Source: an uncultured Methanobrevibacter sp. (lineage in GTDB: Archaea > Methanobacteriota > Methanobacteria > Methanobacteriales > Methanobacteriaceae). From it: DNA of 14,044 bases. The notes beneath the pieces are model-generated. The model was not told where the DNA came from, ran no database searches, and saw nothing but the letters and a program-made list of their open reading frames with translations. Position numbers and translations under genes: made by a program. Below, piece by piece: positions 7,009 through 14,044 of the stretch; within the stretch, counting starts at the first letter, position 1, and each line of letters opens with the position of its first letter. The stretch is from positions 1 to 14,044 of the forward strand of contig CACZPT010000104.1 in assembly GCA_902783085.1 (NCBI GenBank), in the 5' to 3' direction.

Positions 7009-7947
7009 ATGAAAATTTTAAACCCTGATGAATTAAAAGAAAAATTCAATGATCCCTGGGTTGCACCATATCAAAAAGTTCTAACAATGGTTGATGGTGA
7101 TAAAGTCGAAATTGTTGAATACCATCCTTGTATTTCAGGTTCACACTGGTTGTTACACCAATATAAAAACAATTCTGATTTAATTGATAACGCTTATAGA
7201 GATGGAAACAAACATGTCTACGAAGCCCATGTTGGTAGTGCACCAATTGACTTAAAAGCTAGTTTTAATGCGGCTGGAATCGATGAAATTAAAGTTGAAG
7301 ATGATTTGGTTAAAGTAACCCACTCTGGACTTGCAGGTGCAGGTGTTGGAGCCGGCATGTGTAGGGGAATGGCTGATGGTGTAAAATATATTGAGCTTAT
7401 CAAATCTGGTGGAGGCTCAAAAGAAGGAAGTGCAACAGTTGTAACGCCAAAATTAGAAAAAGTGGTTATTGGTGTTGACGATACAGATGTCAAGGATGCT
7501 GGTGCAACATGGACAATGGCTCATAATTTAGGAGTTGAACTTAAAAGTGAAGGTTTTGAATATATTGACCATATTATTGTCCAGTTATATCCGCATAATC
7601 CGCATAAAACTCAAAATTGCGTTTCAATAGCACTTACATTTGCTGTTGAAGCTTCAAAAAAAGATGAATTAATTAAAAGAGCTATTGAGATACTTAAAAG
7701 AGATACTTTATCTGATAAGACCGCAATAGCTATCTTGGAAGGTCTTGAAATTCCAGAAAAATTAAGAGAGTATTCTATTGCTACAAAATCTGGAATGATG
7801 GATGTTGAAACTGCTGAGGCAACTGCAAAAGAATTAGGTATTGACTTAATTGCTGTTACTGGCCAACAAGGAAAAGTTGGAGCACTAGCTGCATTAGGAC
7901 TATATGATGATGTTGAAGAAGCAGTTAAAGCTTATGATAACAAATAA
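7009..7947 (+). CDS. Methanogenesis marker protein 11
   Basis: This 312-residue soluble protein matches, from memory, the methanogen-restricted family called methanogenesis marker 11. Its biochemical role is unknown. The N-terminal half contains EYHPCISGSHWLLH (37-50) and a glycine-rich stretch with GAGVGAGMCRGMADG (110-124). At 153-160 it has VIGVDDTD; this DDTD element is also seen in TiaS-type archaeal tRNA-modifying enzymes, so nucleotide binding is possible. Further conserved-looking parts are QLYPHNPHKTQNC (192-204), with two histidines and a cysteine, and AVTGQQGKVGALAALG (282-297). It starts 9 nt after ribH with only a weak site (GATGAT) and ends just before a T-rich tract. I am fairly sure of the family and cannot assign a reaction. 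Confidence 0.72.
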   Translation: MKILNPDELKEKFNDPWVAPYQKVLTMVDGDKVEIVEYHPCISGSHWLLHQYKNNSDLIDNAYRDGNKHVYEAHVGSAPIDLKASFNAAGIDEIKVEDDLVKVTHSGLAGAGVGAGMCRGMADGVKYIELIKSGGGSKEGSATVVTPKLEKVVIGVDDTDVKDAGATWTMAHNLGVELKSEGFEYIDHIIVQLYPHNPHKTQNCVSIALTFAVEASKKDELIKRAIEILKRDTLSDKTAIAILEGLEIPEKLREYSIATKSGMMDVETAEATAKELGIDLIAVTGQQGKVGALAALGLYDDVEEAVKAYDNK

Positions 7948-7967
7948 GCTTTCTTTTTTTCTATTTA
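7948..7967 (+). terminator. T-rich terminator after the marker-11 gene
   Basis: A pyrimidine-rich run with seven consecutive T (7954-7960) follows the stop codon at once, as in archaeal intrinsic termination. It overlaps the end of the convergent glycosyltransferase gene, whose stop is at 7961-7963. No hairpin is evident. Confidence 0.4.
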
Positions 7968-9649
7968 AAGTTAATATTAATAAAATTAGATTCAATAGCT
8001 TGTTTTATTGATGATGAATTTGTATTTATGAATCTGACTTGAATAGTATGATTACCATATGTGAAATTTTGATTAGTAAAAGTACCATTATCATTTGAAA
8101 TAGATCCAATTTGTGACCCACCTACATTTAGCCAGTAAGTTGTATTCGGTTTAAAAATAGCTGTTGATGAATAAGCTGAAACATTATCAATTAAAATTTC
8201 ATAATGTGTGCCTACCGTACTTCTTGAAGATACTTCAAAGTTTTCCTGAATTGTATAATTGGCACTATAAATATTATGATAAATAATGGAAGCTCCAAAA
8301 ATGTCATTTAATCTACTGTTTTGAATAATATCTCCATTAGAAACATCAAGTGCATTTTTTACCTCTATTGGAATTCTTAATACATCAGATTCTCCTAATC
8401 TTGTTTCATTAATTGTGTATTGTTGATTATTTATAATGATTGTATCATTAAGTTGAACTCCCAGCGTCATCATCGCATCAGATGGCATTCTTATCATGTT
8501 AGATTCATTTTCAATTGCAGTATCAACGGTGTATGGACCTCTAACAGAAATTGTACTGTTGCTATCTCCAAATATAATTAAGTTTCTGGAATTCGGTTCG
8601 ATTGAAATAACACCATTAGAAAATGTAGCAGCACCGATGAAAGTTGAAATCATTAAAAGCAAAATAATAATAGAAATAATTAATGGAAAATGAATTTTAA
8701 TAAATGATTTAAAGAGATTTCCTCTAGGGGTTTTTCTATAAATCAAAATTGATTGAATAACAACTTTAATAATATAGTAAGCTGCAATTACAATACCTGC
8801 TATAGATACAATAACACCAATGCTTAAAGGAACAAATTTAACAAAAAATATTGTAAATAAACCTAAAATAATTAATGAAAGACCAACAATAGACATACGA
8901 ATATAATAACCGATATCATCAATCATTATAACCCTGCCATACTTATTAGCACGTCCCATAATTGTTCTAACAACTTCATTAGCCATTAAATTTAAATCAT
9001 CTAAAGGAGACATATCATGCTCGATTGCACCAATGTCGACTTCTAAAATAGAAATACCCAATACATCAGCATCAATAACAATACCTACATCAACACCATA
9101 ATCTTTTTCAAAATTGATTTTCTTTAAAGCATCTTTTTTAGCTGCAAATTGACCACTCAAAGGTTGTTCAAAAGAAATTTCCGGGAAAAAATAGTTAAGA
9201 AGCGGTTTTGCAGTAAGTTCTGTTACACGTCCGCTTTCCCTTGAAAATTTGGTTTTAGTAATTTCAGCATTTCCAAGCAAAATTGGTTTAATCATAGCTT
9301 CTACTTTTTTAGAAGTTAAATTATGAATATCAGCATCAATAAAAGCAATAATATCACATTTAACACTATTATAACCTGTTAAAAGTGCTTCCCCTTTACC
9401 TTTATTATTTTCATGTGTAATTACTCGAGCCCCGGCTTTTAAAGCCTCTTCAGCTGTATTATCAGATGATCCATCGTTGACAACAATAATCTCATCGACA
9501 AAGGATACTTTCTTTATAACCTCAACAACAGACCCTACAGTATCTTCTTCATTATAAGCAGGAACAATTACAGCTACCCTTTGGTATTTAGGCTTATTTG
9601 ATTTAATACTAGCCAGTAAAAATGCAAGAATCACAATTAGCCAAGACAA
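7961..9649 (-). CDS. Membrane GT2/GT81-like glycosyltransferase with extracytoplasmic double-psi-barrel-like domain
   Basis: The 562-residue protein has a short N-terminal hydrophobic stretch (2-15), then a GT2-fold catalytic domain (about 24-240): VIVPAYNEEDTVGS (28-40), VVNDGSSDNT (56-65) and FIDADIHN with DAD at 105-107. GRVTELTAKPLL and QPLSGQFAA (162-170) are reminiscent of glucosyl-3-phosphoglycerate synthase (GT81). Three membrane segments follow (about 251-271, 274-296, 321-341). The loop between the last two is basic and therefore cytoplasmic, which leaves the C-terminal 220 residues outside; that part is rich in N-x-S/T sites. The tail holds two similar segments, IRMPSDAMMTLGVQLND (386-402) and LRIPIEVKNALDVSNGD (424-440), like the halves of a double-psi beta barrel. 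The start is TTG with AGGTGA upstream. It may transfer sugar to a lipid or a surface polymer; the substrate is unknown. Confidence 0.75.
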   Translation of the reverse strand: MSWLIVILAFLLASIKSNKPKYQRVAVIVPAYNEEDTVGSVVEVIKKVSFVDEIIVVNDGSSDNTAEEALKAGARVITHENNKGKGEALLTGYNSVKCDIIAFIDADIHNLTSKKVEAMIKPILLGNAEITKTKFSRESGRVTELTAKPLLNYFFPEISFEQPLSGQFAAKKDALKKINFEKDYGVDVGIVIDADVLGISILEVDIGAIEHDMSPLDDLNLMANEVVRTIMGRANKYGRVIMIDDIGYYIRMSIVGLSLIILGLFTIFFVKFVPLSIGVIVSIAGIVIAAYYIIKVVIQSILIYRKTPRGNLFKSFIKIHFPLIISIIILLLMISTFIGAATFSNGVISIEPNSRNLIIFGDSNSTISVRGPYTVDTAIENESNMIRMPSDAMMTLGVQLNDTIIINNQQYTINETRLGESDVLRIPIEVKNALDVSNGDIIQNSRLNDIFGASIIYHNIYSANYTIQENFEVSSRSTVGTHYEILIDNVSAYSSTAIFKPNTTYWLNVGGSQIGSISNDNGTFTNQNFTYGNHTIQVRFINTNSSSIKQAIESNFININFK

Positions 9650-9653
9650 AATT

Positions 9654-9659
9654 TCACCT
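9654..9659 (-). promoter_or_regulatory. Ribosome-binding site supporting a TTG start
   Basis: On the minus strand AGGTGA lies 4 nt before TTG 9649. No ATG is available nearby, so the rare start codon is accepted on the strength of this site and because the product begins with a hydrophobic stretch ahead of the GT2 domain. Confidence 0.5.
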
Positions 9660-9676
9660 AGAAAATTTAACTATAA

Positions 9677-9690
9677 TTTAAATATATTTT
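9677..9690 (-). promoter_or_regulatory. Possible TATA box for the membrane glycosyltransferase
   Basis: AAAATATATTTAAA on the minus strand is centred about 25 nt before position 9659, giving a leader of about 10 nt. The 68-nt gap behind the adhesin gene, which also has a T5 run right after its stop codon (9713-9717), leaves room for a separate promoter. Read-through from the adhesin gene is equally possible. Confidence 0.3.
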
Positions 9691-9717
9691 TTAAATAGTA
9701 TAAATGTTTGTTAAAAA

Positions 9718-12700
9718 CTAGTGAATTGTAATGGTATTTCCAGTACTATAATCATTAAAACCAGAAGTAATAATATAAACACCTGGAATTAAATTAATAT
9801 TTAAACTAGCTACACCATTTTTATCAATTAATTTTGTATATAATACACCATTAATATTGAAATAGACAATTTGAGATGTATAAGGCTTTCCACGACCATC
9901 CAAAATAGTAGCTTTGAATTTAGATCCATCTTTATAATTCATTACTAAATCCTTAGTTTGAAGAATTGTTAAAACCTTAATTTTATTTGAAGCTTGAGAC
10001 TCACCATATTGAGCGGTTATAACATAATCACCAGGATCAAGATTAATTGCAAGACTAGCAACACCGGATGAATCTGTAATTCTTTTATATAATACCCCAT
10101 TAATGTTAAATGTAACAGCGACATTTGCAAGTGGCTTACCATTTCCGGATAAAATACGTGTTGAATATTTTGAAGCATTTTTATAATATTTAACTAAATC
10201 CTTATTATCAACAAAACGTGAAAGAATTAAAATATTATTCGAAGATGATTCGTTAGTAACAGTATTGATTGTTGTTAAAATATAACTACCCGGATCTAAA
10301 TTTAAATTAAGACGAACAACACCATTTTCATTAGTGTATCTGTGATATAAAACTCCATTAATATTCATTACAATATCTTGATTTTTAACCGGATTACCCT
10401 TAAAATCATAGATTGTTGCATAAAACTGAGTTGCATTTCTATAATATTTAGTAACATCTTTTCCAACAATTGTAGTTTTAATTAAAATATTGGAAGTTAA
10501 ATTAGAAGGTAAATATCTGTCTGTACCTGAAAAACTAATAAAAACTGGATATGAACCCTTATTTAAATTAATTGCCATTGATGCAATACCTTTTGAATCG
10601 GTTGTCCTGTTATATGCAACATTATTTATAAAAATACTTACAAGCTTATCTGAAATTGGATTTTTATTATTATCAAGTAATGTGAGTGAAAAACGTGTCC
10701 CATCATGATAATACATTACAACATCACTAGCTATAATTGATGTTTTAACAAAATCAACGGAAAAAATAGTATTAGCAAAACAGTCTGTATAAAATTCACT
10801 TGAATAATTAATACTAACAATATATTTTCCATAAGAAAGATTATTAAAAGCTAAAACTCCAAAACCATTAACAACTTTTACATTATAGCTTTTGGAATTA
10901 ACTTTAACATTTACAACTTCATTAATTGGTTTTGAAAAATTAACATTGATATTTACATCATCTGCATACCGTTTAATAACATCCAGAGAAACATTAATTG
11001 GATATTTATAAACATTAAATGAAGTACTAGCTGAGATATTACCGTAACTTCCTTTAGCTATGTAAAAACTGGGCTTTAAATTATTAGAAAAAGTAGTTTC
11101 ACTGTTAGCTTCAACTACATAAGTATTAGATCCGATTACCACATTAACATTACCCACCAACTTGGTATTATTTGAAGAAATCAAAGTATTTTTAATAACT
11201 AAATCATCTCCACAGATAATATCTGAAATAGATAAAGTTAATTTACCTCCAATATCAACTACAGTATAATTAGCTGATGAATTAGAACTGAAATAAACAG
11301 GATTTTCAATATAATAAGCATTGACATCATGATTTCCAATAGTGAAATTGCTTAAAATTTTAGCATATCCATTATCAACATCAACGGTATAATTTTTAGA
11401 ATCAAAATTAAATACTACTTTACCAGTGTTTACTAAATTACCATATTCATCCGTTATTTTAGCTGTTACATCACATGAAGCATTTAAAACAATTAAACCA
11501 CTATTAAGTAGTTCAATATTAGTATTCAAAGTATTTGAAGTAAAGGCTTTAATACATGCAACCTGTGAATTGTAATGATGGCCATATTCGGGGAATTCTG
11601 CTGTATAATCATATAAATCAAACCATTCAACACCATCATAGCTAAAGTAAGAAACACCCGGCATATACAATACTCTATTTGCTCTTGCCTTTTCAGAAAC
11701 TGGAAAAGAAGCATATTTATTAGTTTGAATATTTAAAACAATTTTAAAAACATTATTAGTTTTTAAAGGAATGAATTCGTCTAAATTAATAGTGAAATAA
11801 CCTGCAACAGAAGATCCGTTTTGAGTTAATCTTAAATTATTATTAACATAAATTTGAGCTTGCCAATCGGTAGTTGTATTAAAATAAGTTGAAAAAGCAA
11901 CTAAAAGCTCGTCTGAAGTCGCATTGAAAATATTTTCATACCAAATATTATTCTTACCTGTTATAAAATAATCTGTAATTCCAATAATGTCATACTGGTA
12001 ATTTTTATCATATCTAACAGTATCATTTAAAATAAAAGTATAAGTTGATTTTGCATAAGCTCCACACTTTGCACAGCCGACATCATAATAAGAAACATAG
12101 AAATATCCATTATTTCCCCAACCAAAACCCCAACTATTTTTACAAATCCAAGCACCATCACCCTGAGGTGTTTTTTTAAAATTATCTTTGGAGTAGTTAT
12201 CATCCCAGCCAACAATACATACTGCATGGTTATTTCCATTAGTTCCATCATAATAATAACTGAATCCATTTAAATAACTAGAAATATAATAAATACCTGA
12301 TGATACAGCACCATATTTTAAAATAGCTTCTTTAATAGCATCATTATCTGTAAAATTCAAGCGATTTAAATAAAGAACATTTTGAACATGAATACTGCTG
12401 TTTAAAACTGGTGATAATACATCAACAGCATTATACTTATCTTGAGATTCATTTATACATCCAAGCCAGCTTGTAAGATAACCAATACTCATTTCTTCAT
12501 ATCCGCCTGTGTTAGTTTGCATATTCCAACCATAATCAGAATAGTACGCTAAAAGATTTTTCATGTTTTCTTCTGATAAATCATAACCAACGGCTGATGC
12601 TTTTAATATGCAAGACTCCAAAGTAGCTAATGATGAAAATGCCCAACAATTACCACCATCACCCTGATTTTTAACTGGAGTAACTAAATTATAATCTCTT

Positions 12701-13911
12701 AAATCATAATAGGAAGGAATAGTTCCATTAAAATCAAAATCGTTTATAAAGCGTGTATAGTTTCCATTTCCAATGAATAAATTATAAGAATTGGTTTTAT
12801 AATAATTTTTATAATATGAAGCGGTGTTAGAACTATAGTTATTATCATTGACTGATTCCCTTTGACTTAAAACAGTGTAAATTGCACCACCATAATTAAC
12901 TGCAGAATTTGATTTAAAGGTAGATAATTTAACATTGAAAAGTGTTGAATTATCACCGAATAGTGCTCCACCGTTTAAAGCCCTATTTGAAATGAAACTA
13001 GATGATGAAATATTCATGGTTCCATACATCTTATAAATAGCTCCACCATCGTATAAAGCTTCACAATCACTAATAATAATAGATTTAATAGTTGTATTTG
13101 AACCTAAATCACAAATAGCTCCACCAAAACTAGCTTTTGAAGAAGTGAAATTAGAATATTGAATATTTAAGATAGACTTAACAGCATAAATTGCTCCACC
13201 AGCCTTATTGGATGGATTGTTATTATTAAAATTAGAATTAGTGATGTTTAAATTAATATTACCAATAGCTGATATTGCTCCACCAAATAAATCTGCATGA
13301 TTTGATTCAAAAAAGGAATTAGAAATACTTAAATTTATATTATTTTCTTTAATATAAATTGCACCACCAAAATATCCATAGTTATTAACAAATCTACAAT
13401 AATCAAGAGCAATATTTGAATTTCTATTTGTACAATAAATAACAGATAAACGATTAGTGTTATTTTCAAAAACAACATTGTTACAAATTAAATTACCTTT
13501 AACAGTCATATAACTATTGTTTAAAGTTAAATTTGAAATAGTTAAATCACCGTTAAGACTAATATAATGGCCTTTACCATTAAGAACTGCTGATTCCTGA
13601 CCGGTGATTACTAAATTATTAATATTGAAATTCTTATCTAAATCATAAACTCCACTAGCAAAATAAACATTAGAAGCACCTGAAACTCTAGAAGTTGAAA
13701 AATATCTATATGGATTATCCCGAGTTCCATTACCATCAACCGGACTTGATGAATCAAAATAAACACTAGCAGTAGTTAAAATACTATTATCACTAGAATC
13801 AGAACCGGTTATATCATCAACAGTTGAATTATCGCCGGCAAAGCTAATTGGGATGATTATTAAAAAAATAAACATCAATAATAATACATAATAATATTTC
13901 ACAAAAATCAC
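9718..13911 (-). CDS. Secreted adhesin-like protein with papain-family cysteine protease domain
   Basis: The product is 1397 residues, counted from GTG 13911; GTG 13902 (start at KYYY) is as good, because GTGAT precedes it. A signal peptide ends near ISFA (22-25). Residues about 50-350 form a beta-helix-like region with seven GGA turns. A C1 (papain) peptidase domain follows, about 398-625: NQGDGGNCWAF gives glutamine 416 and cysteine 422, NNHAVCIVGWD gives histidine 562, and CKNSWGFGWG gives asparagine 592. The full catalytic set is therefore present. Residues about 630-790 resemble the lectin-like domain that often follows such peptidases. From about 800 on come Ig-like domains, the last four in tandem. 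N-x-S/T sites are frequent. There is no C-terminal membrane anchor. The protein is probably exported, perhaps bound to the cell wall, and may cleave surface or host/partner proteins. Many Methanobrevibacter adhesin-like proteins share this style. Confidence 0.82.
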   Translation of the reverse strand: MIFVKYYYVLLLMFIFLIIIPISFAGDNSTVDDITGSDSSDNSILTTASVYFDSSSPVDGNGTRDNPYRYFSTSRVSGASNVYFASGVYDLDKNFNINNLVITGQESAVLNGKGHYISLNGDLTISNLTLNNSYMTVKGNLICNNVVFENNTNRLSVIYCTNRNSNIALDYCRFVNNYGYFGGAIYIKENNINLSISNSFFESNHADLFGGAISAIGNINLNITNSNFNNNNPSNKAGGAIYAVKSILNIQYSNFTSSKASFGGAICDLGSNTTIKSIIISDCEALYDGGAIYKMYGTMNISSSSFISNRALNGGALFGDNSTLFNVKLSTFKSNSAVNYGGAIYTVLSQRESVNDNNYSSNTASYYKNYYKTNSYNLFIGNGNYTRFINDFDFNGTIPSYYDLRDYNLVTPVKNQGDGGNCWAFSSLATLESCILKASAVGYDLSEENMKNLLAYYSDYGWNMQTNTGGYEEMSIGYLTSWLGCINESQDKYNAVDVLSPVLNSSIHVQNVLYLNRLNFTDNDAIKEAILKYGAVSSGIYYISSYLNGFSYYYDGTNGNNHAVCIVGWDDNYSKDNFKKTPQGDGAWICKNSWGFGWGNNGYFYVSYYDVGCAKCGAYAKSTYTFILNDTVRYDKNYQYDIIGITDYFITGKNNIWYENIFNATSDELLVAFSTYFNTTTDWQAQIYVNNNLRLTQNGSSVAGYFTINLDEFIPLKTNNVFKIVLNIQTNKYASFPVSEKARANRVLYMPGVSYFSYDGVEWFDLYDYTAEFPEYGHHYNSQVACIKAFTSNTLNTNIELLNSGLIVLNASCDVTAKITDEYGNLVNTGKVVFNFDSKNYTVDVDNGYAKILSNFTIGNHDVNAYYIENPVYFSSNSSANYTVVDIGGKLTLSISDIICGDDLVIKNTLISSNNTKLVGNVNVVIGSNTYVVEANSETTFSNNLKPSFYIAKGSYGNISASTSFNVYKYPINVSLDVIKRYADDVNINVNFSKPINEVVNVKVNSKSYNVKVVNGFGVLAFNNLSYGKYIVSINYSSEFYTDCFANTIFSVDFVKTSIIASDVVMYYHDGTRFSLTLLDNNKNPISDKLVSIFINNVAYNRTTDSKGIASMAINLNKGSYPVFISFSGTDRYLPSNLTSNILIKTTIVGKDVTKYYRNATQFYATIYDFKGNPVKNQDIVMNINGVLYHRYTNENGVVRLNLNLDPGSYILTTINTVTNESSSNNILILSRFVDNKDLVKYYKNASKYSTRILSGNGKPLANVAVTFNINGVLYKRITDSSGVASLAINLDPGDYVITAQYGESQASNKIKVLTILQTKDLVMNYKDGSKFKATILDGRGKPYTSQIVYFNINGVLYTKLIDKNGVASLNINLIPGVYIITSGFNDYSTGNTITIH
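9721..10725 (-). repeat. Four tandem Ig-like repeats at the C-terminus of the adhesin
   Basis: Four units begin with D-[VL]-[VT]-x-[YN]-Y at residues 1063, 1152, 1238 and 1321, so the spacing is 89, 86 and 83 residues. Each contains INGVLY-like and D-x-x-G-V-A-S-L-x-I-N-L-like cores followed by a P-G-x-Y-x-I turn. Units 3 and 4 are most alike. The form is that of beta-sandwich stalk domains. Confidence 0.75.
12883..13368 (-). repeat. Seven GGA-containing beta-helix repeats in the adhesin
   Basis: The motif GGA[IL] occurs at residues 182, 210, 238, 263, 289, 314 and 341, that is every 25-28 residues, with N/S-rich F-x-x-N stretches between. This is the pattern of right-handed parallel beta-helix or polymorphic-membrane-protein-like repeats. 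Confidence 0.75.
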
Positions 13912-13945
13912 AAAATTCAGTCTTTGTATACAAATATTATCACAT

Positions 13946-13956
13946 CTAGTATATTA
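13946..13956 (-). promoter_or_regulatory. Possible TATA box for the adhesin gene
   Basis: On the minus strand TTAATATACTA lies about 25 nt before position 13926, which would give a leader of 15-25 nt. It abuts the insertion-sequence end at 13958. Another candidate, TTTGTATA (13926-13933), is too close for a leadered message. Confidence 0.3.
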
Positions 13957-13957
13957 A

Positions 13958-14044
13958 GGCTCTTTCAAAAACTTAAGTGATTTTTAGTAATTCGCATTGT
14001 TCACATCCCAATACATTAATTTCAAATCAAATCTTTTTAAAATA
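13958..14044 (+). mobile_element. Left end of a second insertion sequence (partial)
   Basis: GGCTCTTTCAAA at 13958 and TGATTTTTA at 13978-13986 repeat, in inverted orientation, the end of the IS remnant at 503-529. A plus-strand frame opens with GTG at 13977 (VIFSNSHCSHPN...) and stays open to the window edge; it could be the start of a transposase overlapping the terminal repeat. The element's body lies outside the window, so whether it is intact cannot be judged. Confidence 0.45.

Noticed and set aside
7046..7493. Minus-strand open frames opposite the marker-11 gene
   Set aside because: They are shadows of a strongly recognisable plus-strand gene and lack start signals.
12027..12269. Alternative minus-strand frame within the adhesin gene
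   Set aside because: It overlaps the papain active-site region in another frame and its product is low-complexity.
12883..13368. CRISPR-like regular spacing
   Set aside because: The regularity is at the protein level (GGA turns every 25-28 residues); the DNA has no identical repeats.
530..13957. The whole block as a composite transposon
   Set aside because: Two similar IS ends are present, but core genes such as ribH and leuCDB are unlikely cargo, and no matching target duplications can be seen inside the window.

Overview
The window looks like a piece of a very AT-rich methanogen chromosome, most likely Methanobrevibacter or a close relative in Methanobacteriales. The reasons are an archaeal-type lumazine synthase, a protein that I recognise as methanogenesis marker 11, archaeal-type leucine genes, Shine-Dalgarno sites of the GGTGAT/GAGG type, and a large secreted adhesin-like protein of the kind abundant in Methanobrevibacter. 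The genus is an inference.

Layout. Positions 1-529 hold no intact gene. They carry a decayed, frameshifted DDE-type transposase that ends in a terminal-inverted-repeat-like sequence. From 588 to about 6420 a tight plus-strand cluster runs leuC, leuD, SAM-dependent methyltransferase, leuB, large two-domain glycosyltransferase, with gaps of 1-8 nt or small overlaps. It continues after 45 nt with a 32-residue membrane peptide, ribH (lumazine synthase) and the marker-11 gene, ending at a T-rich tract near 7954. From 7961 to 13911 two minus-strand genes converge on this cluster. The upstream one encodes a 1397-residue secreted protein (beta-helix repeats, papain-like protease, lectin-like region, Ig-like repeats). 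Downstream of it lies a membrane GT2 glycosyltransferase with a long extracytoplasmic tail. The last ~87 nt start a second insertion-sequence end that matches the one at 503-529.

How the genes work together. LeuC, LeuD and LeuB would perform the isomerase and dehydrogenase steps of leucine synthesis. Sequence cues (the YLIY loop in the small subunit, GETAADVIV in the dehydrogenase) favour this over the homologous coenzyme B (2-oxosuberate) pathway. The methyltransferase and the GT2+GT4 glycosyltransferase between and after the leu genes look like surface-glycan enzymes lodged in a metabolic operon. RibH feeds flavin synthesis, and marker 11 is a methanogen-specific protein of unknown function. 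The minus-strand pair is a surface module: a secreted protease/adhesin and a membrane glycosyltransferase. No tRNA, rRNA or CRISPR array was seen.
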